Shown here piece by piece: positions 7,917-15,330 of a stretch of 19,687 nucleotides of DNA. The notes under the pieces were generated by a model, which saw only the letters and a program-made list of their open reading frames with translations, ran no database searches and was not told the DNA's origin. This DNA is from an uncultured Caryophanales bacterium. Lineage in GTDB: Bacteria; Bacillota_I; Bacilli_A; RFN20; CAG-826. The stretch's first letter is position 1; each line of letters opens with the position of its first letter. Location of the stretch: the NCBI GenBank assembly GCA_946401755.1, contig CAMIVH010000009.1:1-19687 (forward strand). Reading direction: 5' to 3'. Position numbers and translations under genes: made by a program.

Positions 7917-9454
7917 ACGTTAGCGCCCTCCTTCTTTTCAAATGGGTTATTATCTAAGAATTTTTCGAAAGCTTTCTTTTCTAAGGCTTCAGAATAATAG
8001 AAACCTTGGATTGTATCACACTTAGCTTTCTTTAAGATTTCAACTTGTTCTCTGTTGTCAACACCTTCAGCGACAACTTCCATGCCGTTAATCTTACATA
8101 AACCAATTAAGAACTTAACGATTTCACGTGATTTAGTGTCGCTAACGATGCCATCAATAAAGGACTTATCAATCTTAACAACGTCGAATGGAATCTTTCT
8201 TAAGTTACCGACGTTAGAGAAACCAATACCAAAGTCATCCATTAAGACTCGAATACCATTTTCTTTAAGTTTCTTAATAATGGAGATGGATAGGAATTGG
8301 TTAGCTTGAGAAGTCGCTTCTGTAATTTCAATTTCAATTAAGTTCGCAGGAACTTTAAATTCCTCTAAGATACCCATAATGGTATCTAAGAAGTTGGCAC
8401 TATAGAATTCGAATAAGGAGAAGTTAACGGAGACTGGTAAGACTCTTCTACCTCTTCTAATTAATTCATTTAAGTCTTCACAAACTTGTCTTAAGACATA
8501 GATATCAATATCGTGGATTAAACCAATGGATTCCGCTTTGTTAAGGAACTTAGTAGGCGCTAATAAACCATACTTTTTGGAATTCCATCTGATTAAAGCT
8601 TCTGAAGAAATAAATTGTCTCTTTGTTAAATCAAATTTTGGTTGATAGTAAACAACGAATTCTTTGTTTTCCAAAGCTTGCGTTAATTCTTCAATATCAT
8701 TAGAGGAAACAGATTTACGGAAAGAATCTTGATAGTAAGTAATTGTTTCAAAGTTCTTTTCGGAGTTATCTCTAGCGAGTAAGGCGTTTTCAATTTGGTG
8801 TGTTAAGAGTTCACTATCAAAGACACGAGCAACGCCGAAGAATGGTTGCACCCAAATGTGACGGCAGTTTTGTTCACCAAATTCATAAGCATCTTTAGCA
8901 ATTGTTTCGCAAATATTTTGAATTGATTGTTCGTTTTGTTTAGCGCAGTAAATTAAGAAAGAACCACGGGAGAAGGCATAGACAAAGTCTCTCTTCTTCG
9001 CTCCAATCTTAGTTGGTAATTCTTCTAAGAAATTAGCAATGTGGTTATTGATTAAATAGATTTCATGGTTTCTATTAACGTTTTGAGAGATGACAAAAGA
9101 AGAGAATGTAAAAGCAATAATATGTTCCGCTTTTTTGCCAATTCTATTTAATCTAGAACGGAGTTCAACACGTTTTTGGAAAGCATACATGTTAAAGAAA
9201 GCACTTCTGACACCTAAGTTATATTCGTTATCGTCTTGTAACGTTTTAATCATTGATAAATTAGAAACATATAAGTAAACAATAGTAACGAAAATAACCA
9301 CCATACCAATGGTCGCGAGGTTTAACATATTGTTGAGTAAGATGTTATCACCAAAAATACCACCGATAAGGGCTAAACCGGTAACGATAGCGATGGCTGC
9401 AAGAAGAACAGCCGATATGATAACTGCAAACAATCTTGCTCTACTTGCTTTCAT
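7913..9454 (-). CDS. Membrane cyclic-di-GMP phosphodiesterase (degenerate GGDEF + intact EAL)
   Basis: Hydrolyses c-di-GMP to pGpG if the EAL domain is active. Two membrane helices (about 8-34 and 45-66) are followed by a degenerate GGDEF-like domain (about 85-240; the signature site reads RGSFLI) and an EAL domain (about 255-500). The metal and catalytic set is intact: E285 in EAL, N344, E376, D406-D407 in MDDFG, K427 in VVKID, E463 in VAEGVD and Q483 in IQGFYY. The degenerate GGDEF domain may serve as a regulatory nucleotide site, as in similar proteins. The start ATG overlaps the end of the signal peptidase gene by 14 bases and has AAGGAG just before it, so translation is coupled. It is the only predicted active c-di-GMP enzyme here; no cyclase is in the window. 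Confidence 0.9.
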   Translation of the reverse strand: MKASRARLFAVIISAVLLAAIAIVTGLALIGGIFGDNILLNNMLNLATIGMVVIFVTIVYLYVSNLSMIKTLQDDNEYNLGVRSAFFNMYAFQKRVELRSRLNRIGKKAEHIIAFTFSSFVISQNVNRNHEIYLINNHIANFLEELPTKIGAKKRDFVYAFSRGSFLIYCAKQNEQSIQNICETIAKDAYEFGEQNCRHIWVQPFFGVARVFDSELLTHQIENALLARDNSEKNFETITYYQDSFRKSVSSNDIEELTQALENKEFVVYYQPKFDLTKRQFISSEALIRWNSKKYGLLAPTKFLNKAESIGLIHDIDIYVLRQVCEDLNELIRRGRRVLPVSVNFSLFEFYSANFLDTIMGILEEFKVPANLIEIEITEATSQANQFLSISIIKKLKENGIRVLMDDFGIGFSNVGNLRKIPFDVVKIDKSFIDGIVSDTKSREIVKFLIGLCKINGMEVVAEGVDNREQVEILKKAKCDTIQGFYYSEALEKKAFEKFLDNNPFEKKEGANV

Positions 9455-10322
9455 GGCTTTCTCCTTTCTTCTTACTAATCATTTCTTCTAAGAGTTGTTC
9501 TTTAAGTCTCTTTTTATCTTCTTCGGAAAGAGTGACTTGTCCGGTGTTGTTATTTCCACCACTGGCGCTTGCTCCTTCTTTAGCCTCTTCTGGCTCTTTA
9601 TAAGCCTTAAAGATATCAATGACACTAGTGATTACTAGATAGAACGCTGGAATTAATAGGAGCACTAATAATCCAAGAGGTGACGCTACAAACGAGAAGA
9701 CGCCACCCAAGAATGGAGAATTCACCTTCACCACACCAAGAACTTCTTTTTCGGTGAAAGCTTGGTATTGGTTAATAACAATCGGAGTTCCTTCTTCTTT
9801 GTTATAGCCCATTTGTTCTGAGCGGTCATTAATGCCAGATGCAATAAACGTATACTTGCCTTCTCCCTTTTTAGCAGAATTGTTGACATGTATTTCTCTA
9901 ACTCTGTGGGTGATAGGTGTATTTGTTGTTAACTCATCAACATATATCCTTTTTGTTAATTCAGGATTATCCGTTGGTTTGGTGTATGGAGTTTCTGCTG
10001 AATAAACATTCATAAATGTAAGATCAATTGTTTCTCCCTTACTGAAACGTTCATAAATCTTATCAGCATCTTCGTTGTAAGTAATTAAAGCGGTCTTTCT
10101 GTTATAGACAGGTTCCATAGAGTCTGTTGCAACAACAAATGTTCCATAGCCAAATCTAATTGTTTGATTGTAATGTTCTTTCTTATGGACCATACCATCA
10201 ATTTGGGCCGCCATAATGACTCCGAAAAGCACAAGGAAAATACCAGTAAGGATCCATTCAGTGATTTTTCTGGCCTTACTTTTTGGCTTTTTGACACGTT
10301 TTTCCTTTACTTCTTCGCTCAT
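9441..10322 (-). CDS. sipW: Signal peptidase I, SipW/ER type
   Basis: Membrane serine protease that cleaves SipW-type signal peptides; in Bacillus subtilis SipW matures TasA and TapA of the biofilm matrix. Seen here: a basic cytosolic N-terminus, a membrane helix (about 22-41), the catalytic S68 in VVATDSMEP, H139 in ITHRV (ER-type enzymes use His rather than the bacterial Lys), D166 in the SGINDRSE stretch, and a second membrane helix (about 211-233) followed by a charged 60-residue cytosolic tail rich in Glu and Lys. At 293 residues it is longer than B. subtilis SipW because of this tail. The ATG follows ten bases after the previous stop, with only a weak GAAAG site. Five proteins with SipW-type signal peptides at the head of the same operon are its probable substrates. 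Confidence 0.9.
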   Translation of the reverse strand: MSEEVKEKRVKKPKSKARKITEWILTGIFLVLFGVIMAAQIDGMVHKKEHYNQTIRFGYGTFVVATDSMEPVYNRKTALITYNEDADKIYERFSKGETIDLTFMNVYSAETPYTKPTDNPELTKRIYVDELTTNTPITHRVREIHVNNSAKKGEGKYTFIASGINDRSEQMGYNKEEGTPIVINQYQAFTEKEVLGVVKVNSPFLGGVFSFVASPLGLLVLLLIPAFYLVITSVIDIFKAYKEPEEAKEGASASGGNNNTGQVTLSEEDKKRLKEQLLEEMISKKKGESHESK

Positions 10323-10332
10323 AAACTACTTT

Positions 10333-12711
10333 CTATTTTTTCTTACCTTGCTCGGCCTCTTGCGCTTTTCTTTCTTCTTGACGTTTTTGCGCTCTAAGAG
10401 ACTTTGGAGCTTTTTCTTTCTTATAGATAATGGCCACTGTGCCATCACTTCTCTTAAAGAATTTCTTAATCTTTCTGCCTTCTGGTTGTGGTTCTGCTTT
10501 AGCAGGGGCTGGTTTAGCCTCTACTGTTTTAGCAGGTTCCTTAGCAGGAGCAGGTTTAGCTTCTTCCTTTGGAAGTGGCTTTGGTTTCTTTAATTGTGGC
10601 CAAACTTCATTAGCAGCCTGTTCGAAGCTTACTGGTTTAGCCTTTTTCTGTTTATCGGTTTCATAGATAACGACTTCTGAACCATCGTATCTTGTAAACT
10701 TAATCTTAACTTTACGACCCACTGGTTGTGGCTCTGCAGGCACAGCTTCTTGGACTGGTTGTTCAGCAGCTGGTTGAGCAGGTGCAGCCTCTTGGGCTGG
10801 TGCTGGAGCAGGCTTTTCTTCCACCACGATTGGAGTTGGATTATTCAATTGTGGCCAGATTTCGTCCGCAGCTTCATCGAATGTCACTGTAGGCACATAG
10901 ACGACTGGCGCTGGCTTATCAGCAACTGGTTGTTCCACTGGTGCAGCTTTTTCAGCCTTCTTAGGAGCAGCTTTAGTTTTCTTAACAGGCACTTCCACGA
11001 CCACTGGTTGTTCTTCTTTAGCCATTGGTGTTGGGTTATTGAGTTGAGGCCAGATTTCATCTGCTGCTTCATCAAATGTCACGGTTGGAGTATAAACCTT
11101 AACGACCTTGACTGGTTGTTCTGGAGCAGGTTCTACTTTAGCAGGAGCTGGGACTTCTTTAATAACTTCTTTAACAACAACTTTTTCCACAATCTTTTCT
11201 TTTGGTAATGGATGTGGGTTTCTAAGTTGTGGCCAAATCTCATCAGCGGCTTGTTCGAAGGTGACTGTTGGTACATAGACCTTTTCAACTTCTTTTTCTT
11301 TCTTTTTGCCCTTCTTAGGTTCTTCTACTGGGGCATTATTAGCATTAACGATTTCAGTAACATCTTGTTTAGAAGCGTTAATGATTTCATTACGCATCGC
11401 GTTGAGTAAGTCTTCTTCTTCTTTTCTAATAGCTTCTTTCTCCATTTCAAGGAGTTTGAGTCTAGCTTGTTCACGTTTCGCTAAGATGTCTTTGACCTTT
11501 CTTTCGAAGGCATTAACTTCTTTTTGTCTGCGCTTTAATAAGTCATTCTTTGCTTTAAGGTCTTGTTGATTTTCCTTCTTAGCAGCGTATTCATCTTCGT
11601 AATATTCTTTTTCTTTCTTTGTTGGGTGGAGTGGTAAGTCTTTTTTAATCTTACTATCTAGATAGGCTTGATAGCCTTCATCCACTCTTGCGAAAGAGAT
11701 AGGACCTTCTAATAATGGACCATAGATAAATGATTCATCTTCCGCGGATGTAAGAATTCTTGGTTTATAAACCTTAGTGTTAACTTTCTTTTCACGGGCA
11801 ACGTTATTGCCTCTTAATGTCACATAGTTAGCGAATAAGGTTCTATTTAATTCAGAAATTTCTTCATCATTGAATAATGAATAGTTTTCATCAATCTTAT
11901 AGTCGACACCTAATCTATCGTAGGTTTCGATAAATCTATAAACTTCATAGCAGTGTCTATATTTAGGGCTCTTTCTAATGATGTTAGTTTGCACGATTGG
12001 GTTTCTAACATCTTTTTCATTCTTCATTTCTTTCATAAATGGAGAATTATAGAAATAAGAAATATAGTCTCTAGTTTGTTTAATTCTTTCAACGTAACTA
12101 CTGTTGATCTTGGTTTCTTCGTCTTCTTTCTTATAAGAAACTTTAATCTTTGTTTCAATTTCTACTTCCGCTCCATCGACGATGGATTTGTTCTTGAAGT
12201 ATAAAACTTCTTCGTTATGTAATTCAGCGAATTTAGAAACGAATTCATAACGTTTAGAAATGAATAAGAATAGTCTTCTTACGAAAGTGGCGATGAATCT
12301 ATTTTCATAAGTGTGTAAATCATCATCACTACTCATGGATAAGATTTTAGAAGGGATGACGTTTCCGTATTCATCGACTTCTTTAATGTATTGAGTATGG
12401 CTCGCTAAGTGTTGCACAGATTCAGATGTGACTTTTCTCGCGAGTTCAACTGGTGTTAAGTTACCGGTTGTTTTAGTGTGTTGTCTTGGATTAGCGATGA
12501 TATCACCTAAATCGAAGATACAGCCTTCAATCGCTTCAATCCAACTCTTATCAAATGAGGAAGACGCTAAACGGTCAAGTCTTAAATAAGAGTTCTTACC
12601 CGCGCTTAAAGAATCGTAGATTTCCTTGGCGTGGGAATCACGTACGATTTTCTTTATCGCGCTATGATAGGCTTTATTTAATTGTTTGTTTGTTGTGACC
12701 GTTTTTTTCAT
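10333..12711 (-). CDS. DUF2357-like protein with coiled coil and four WPQL-motif repeats
   Basis: A 792-residue protein paired with an McrB-like ATPase, as DUF2357 proteins usually are. The N-terminal part (about 1-340) carries the TYENRFIATFVRRLFLF segment near 134-150 that resembles the DUF2357 core. A charged coiled coil (about 365-445) follows, then a Pro/Ala/Val/Lys-rich tail with four near-identical motifs, PTVTFDEAADEIWPQL and variants, at about 481, 541, 607 and 692, each followed by NPxP or KPKP. Two copies of a GRKxKxxFxRxDG-IIY unit lie at 665-683 and 745-763. No PD-(D/E)XK nuclease core is seen, no signal peptide, no membrane helix. It starts 14 bases after the ATPase stop without a clear ribosome site. 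Likely a cytosolic adaptor that presents multiple docking motifs; the partner is unknown. DUF2357 assignment is by eye. Confidence 0.75.
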   Translation of the reverse strand: MKKTVTTNKQLNKAYHSAIKKIVRDSHAKEIYDSLSAGKNSYLRLDRLASSSFDKSWIEAIEGCIFDLGDIIANPRQHTKTTGNLTPVELARKVTSESVQHLASHTQYIKEVDEYGNVIPSKILSMSSDDDLHTYENRFIATFVRRLFLFISKRYEFVSKFAELHNEEVLYFKNKSIVDGAEVEIETKIKVSYKKEDEETKINSSYVERIKQTRDYISYFYNSPFMKEMKNEKDVRNPIVQTNIIRKSPKYRHCYEVYRFIETYDRLGVDYKIDENYSLFNDEEISELNRTLFANYVTLRGNNVAREKKVNTKVYKPRILTSAEDESFIYGPLLEGPISFARVDEGYQAYLDSKIKKDLPLHPTKKEKEYYEDEYAAKKENQQDLKAKNDLLKRRQKEVNAFERKVKDILAKREQARLKLLEMEKEAIRKEEEDLLNAMRNEIINASKQDVTEIVNANNAPVEEPKKGKKKEKEVEKVYVPTVTFEQAADEIWPQLRNPHPLPKEKIVEKVVVKEVIKEVPAPAKVEPAPEQPVKVVKVYTPTVTFDEAADEIWPQLNNPTPMAKEEQPVVVEVPVKKTKAAPKKAEKAAPVEQPVADKPAPVVYVPTVTFDEAADEIWPQLNNPTPIVVEEKPAPAPAQEAAPAQPAAEQPVQEAVPAEPQPVGRKVKIKFTRYDGSEVVIYETDKQKKAKPVSFEQAANEVWPQLKKPKPLPKEEAKPAPAKEPAKTVEAKPAPAKAEPQPEGRKIKKFFKRSDGTVAIIYKKEKAPKSLRAQKRQEERKAQEAEQGKKK
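10573..11271 (-). repeat. Four in-frame copies of a VTF(D/E)xAA(D/N)E(I/V)WPQL motif
   Basis: The copies lie at about 11206-11271, 11026-11091, 10828-10893 and 10573-10638. Copies two and three are identical over VTFDEAADEIWPQLNNPTP; copies one and four vary at D/E, D/N, I/V and the NNPTP end (RNPHP, KKPKP). Spacer lengths differ and are low-complexity Pro/Ala/Lys/Val/Glu, so selection appears to keep the motif and not the spacing. Confidence 0.9.
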
Positions 12712-12725
12712 GATGAGTTAGTTAA

Positions 12726-14249
12726 TTAGTTATTTTTGATTAAGCTATCGATGTAACTATGGGCCATCTTGAAGTTGCCCTTACCGTACATCTTATCTAA
12801 TTGTGCATCGAGTTCTTTTAATTCGTCTTTTAAGAAGGCGATGTTAAGAGATTCGAATTTCTTTAAGACCTTGTTAGTGAAGATGAAGTCATAACCATCG
12901 ACTTCTTTACCACCACAGGCGACATATACTGGGATGAAGGTATCTAATTGTTTTAAGATACGGTTACCAAAGGCGAGTTTGAATTTCTTAATGACGAAGT
13001 TATCAAGTTGTTCGAACTTGTCAGACATGTCTTTAGAAATTGGGAATTGGTTAATGGCATCGTCATATAATCTTCTAATTTGGCTATATGGGACATTCAT
13101 GGCTTCTTGTGGAGCGCATTCGAATGGTCTGCCCTTATCATCAAAGAATAAGGAAATAGCACGGTCATAGACCTTATCGGAGATGGTGAATGTACTATCA
13201 TCGTTATTGGCGGTACCAAAGAAGATGACGTTTTGTGGGATTAATAATTTTCCATCTTTTAAGTTAACTGGGTCGTTAGCGATTGTGGTTGGAATTAAAT
13301 CGATAACCCAGTCATTAGGATCTCTCATTTCCATGATGGATAAGAATTCAGCGAAGTAGTATTCAATACGGGCTAAGTTCATTTCATCGAGGACGATGAC
13401 ATCTAAGTCTTGTCTATATGTTGTGGTATATAACGCTTTTAAGAATTCAGTTTCATTGAACTTCTTAGTGAATTCGTTATAGTAACCTAATAATTCACTT
13501 CTATCTTTCCAGGATGGTTGAACTGGAATAATCGCACTATCGAAATTGAAGAATTTACCAAGAGCGAACGCTAAGGATGTTTTACCTGTACCAGAGATAC
13601 CTTCTAAGATGATTAACTTAGAGGCGGCCATACCGGCAAATAATTGTTTAATAACATCTTCTCTATAATATAACTTCAATTGGCTAGCAGCGAAGTTACG
13701 GAAAGCGTTACATAATTCTTCGAGGGATAAGTTTGGACGATTTGGAATGTCCATATTTGTGCCTCTATATTTGTTATCAACATGGATAAGTTTTGGGAAG
13801 CGGGAGGATACTTCTTCCACGATTTCTTGGCTTTCTTGATCTAATTGGCTATCAGGACCACGTAAGCCCATATAACCAACTTTGAGATTGAGGATCTTAT
13901 CTTTTTCTTGGATGGCTTGGAATAACTCATAGTTGAGTCTTTCAACTTGTCTAGATAATTCTTCTTTATCTAATTCCTTGCGGACAAATCTCACATACTT
14001 ACGTAAGAAGATGACAATAAGGAAAATTAAACCAGCAAAAAGGCCGATTAAAAGTAAGAGCATGATGACCCAGAAGAGCCAGCCAACAAAGCCGAACTCA
14101 CCACTGTGGGCGGCCATATAAGAGTTATAAGTGTTGAAATTGTTTCCTAAATCAGTCCATGGAGAAACAAAGGCCTTATAGAAGAAAGTGCCAATATCCC
14201 CTAGTACCTTAAGGAACATTTCTCTTAAGTAATCAAAATAAGCAATCAT
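12726..14249 (-). CDS. Membrane-anchored McrB-like AAA+ ATPase
   Basis: A 507-residue ATPase of the McrB branch of AAA+. A hydrophobic block at about 54-83 followed by RKYVRFVRK predicts a membrane anchor with the ATPase in the cytosol. Then come a charged linker with coiled-coil character (about 90-120), Walker A EGISGTGKTS (216-225), the McrB-style Walker B DVIVLDEMNLARIEYYFAEF (283-302), sensor GTANNDDS (345-352, in place of McrB's GTMNxxDR) and YDRA (361-364). The start is a TAATG overlap with the preceding fibre gene, with AAGGAGG eight bases before, so stoichiometry with the secreted proteins may be coupled. Classical McrB is soluble, works on DNA as a GTPase with McrC; here there is no DNA-binding domain visible, and the genes around code for secreted proteins. 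Role inferred: energy for assembly, export or turnover. Confidence 0.85.
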   Translation of the reverse strand: MIAYFDYLREMFLKVLGDIGTFFYKAFVSPWTDLGNNFNTYNSYMAAHSGEFGFVGWLFWVIMLLLLIGLFAGLIFLIVIFLRKYVRFVRKELDKEELSRQVERLNYELFQAIQEKDKILNLKVGYMGLRGPDSQLDQESQEIVEEVSSRFPKLIHVDNKYRGTNMDIPNRPNLSLEELCNAFRNFAASQLKLYYREDVIKQLFAGMAASKLIILEGISGTGKTSLAFALGKFFNFDSAIIPVQPSWKDRSELLGYYNEFTKKFNETEFLKALYTTTYRQDLDVIVLDEMNLARIEYYFAEFLSIMEMRDPNDWVIDLIPTTIANDPVNLKDGKLLIPQNVIFFGTANNDDSTFTISDKVYDRAISLFFDDKGRPFECAPQEAMNVPYSQIRRLYDDAINQFPISKDMSDKFEQLDNFVIKKFKLAFGNRILKQLDTFIPVYVACGGKEVDGYDFIFTNKVLKKFESLNIAFLKDELKELDAQLDKMYGKGNFKMAHSYIDSLIKNN

Positions 14250-15325
14250 TACAAGATCCTCCTTAGTAATTTGAAGCTAATGTTTGTGTCAAAACAGGCG
14301 CCCATTGTTTCATTGATACAAGCTTTATCCCAGCCTTCTAAATAGACAGAGATAACAATTTCAGTTGGTTTACCTTTGTAGCAAGGAATTAACACATCTG
14401 TATTATCACCACCAACTTCATCAAGGGCATATGATTCTTCTTTAGCGATTTCTAATCCTTGAGAATTCGCTTTATCGAAGGTATAAGCATCTTTTCTATT
14501 TTGAGCAGTGAAGCTATTGCCATAGAAATTGCCTTTTGTTTCTATTTTTTCAATTTGCGCTGCTGGATCAACTGGATCGACATAAGCCATCTTTGAACGG
14601 TCATTGACTTCCCCGTAGAGATATTCTCTTCTATAACCACCATCTTCATATGTGTCATAGTAGCCATCAGCATTATTGTCTAAGAGTCCACCGAAGAGGA
14701 CTTCTTCATTTTCTTGTTTGTATGGGTCGATAACATAATAACGGTAATAATTTTCGTCATTGACTAAGATGGACATTCTTAAACAATCACGGAGACTATT
14801 AAGTTTTTGTGTGATGTCATCAACACTTACTTCAGGATATTTATTATGTAGTTCCTGCGCGCGTAAAGAATTGAAATTTTCGTTATAATCGAATGCACAG
14901 TTATCAACATCTAAAGTAGCGTAGTAATCCACAGCGTTGGATAATAAATAAATTCTCTTTTGGAAAAAGCCGCCTGTGGCTACTTCGTCAAAAGCAATGC
15001 CATCTTCTGTGACAGGAGATGAGCAATCATAAAAAACTGGGGTATCAACTTTTTGGCTCATCCACGCATCACGATACATAGAGCTCACAGGCGCGAATAA
15101 AAATTCATCTTCGATGAGATCTTCACTAGTGAGTTCTTCTTTAAAAGTATTTAATTCTTTTGAGGTCGACATTAAAAGTTGTACGTTACCATTCATATCA
15201 ATATCAAAAGAATTAATCTTTAAACGGTCACTGCTAGCATACCAGGCCCAAGTTAAAGAAACAGATAAAGTCGCAATCGCGGCCATCCCAACAACGCTTG
15301 TTAGTATGATTCTTTTCTTGTTCAT
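14249..15325 (-). CDS. Secreted TasA-like fibre protein 5 (SipW-type signal peptide)
   Basis: Fifth and last of the paralogous secreted proteins, 358 residues. The N-terminus has two lysines, a hydrophobic core and SLTWAWYASSDR, the local version of the SipW-type motif. Further shared elements: FLFAPVSS, a YLLSNAV strand, CLRMSILV, the acidic loop GGLLDNNADGYYD near the middle, and a C-terminal VISVYLEGWD (EGW at 330-332) followed by a closing strand. Unlike its paralogues it contains several cysteines (for example in DCSSP, DNCAF, RDCLRM, IPCYKG, KACIN and GACFD), so disulphides or covalent links are possible. It starts five bases after the previous stop, with AGGA nine bases ahead, and overlaps the ATPase start by one base. 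It might be a tip or anchor subunit; that is inference. Confidence 0.8.
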   Translation of the reverse strand: MNKKRIILTSVVGMAAIATLSVSLTWAWYASSDRLKINSFDIDMNGNVQLLMSTSKELNTFKEELTSEDLIEDEFLFAPVSSMYRDAWMSQKVDTPVFYDCSSPVTEDGIAFDEVATGGFFQKRIYLLSNAVDYYATLDVDNCAFDYNENFNSLRAQELHNKYPEVSVDDITQKLNSLRDCLRMSILVNDENYYRYYVIDPYKQENEEVLFGGLLDNNADGYYDTYEDGGYRREYLYGEVNDRSKMAYVDPVDPAAQIEKIETKGNFYGNSFTAQNRKDAYTFDKANSQGLEIAKEESYALDEVGGDNTDVLIPCYKGKPTEIVISVYLEGWDKACINETMGACFDTNISFKLLRRIL

Positions 15326-15330
15326 AAAAA

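Noticed and set aside
10726..11208. Plus-strand open frame of 160 codons rich in Trp, Phe and Ser
   Set aside because: It is antisense to the Pro/Ala/Lys tail repeats of the DUF2357-like protein; the composition is the reverse complement of that repeat, and no ribosome site precedes it.
10573..11271. CRISPR-like or tandem DNA repeat array
   Set aside because: The repeated units are in-frame protein motifs with synonymous changes and spacers of unequal length; there is no palindromic repeat or uniform spacer.
10333..14249. A McrBC-type restriction or anti-phage defence module
   Set aside because: The ATPase is McrB-like and the partner DUF2357-like, but I see no nuclease core and no DNA-binding domain, and there is a membrane anchor and tight translational coupling to secreted fibre genes. 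Defence is not excluded but is the weaker reading.
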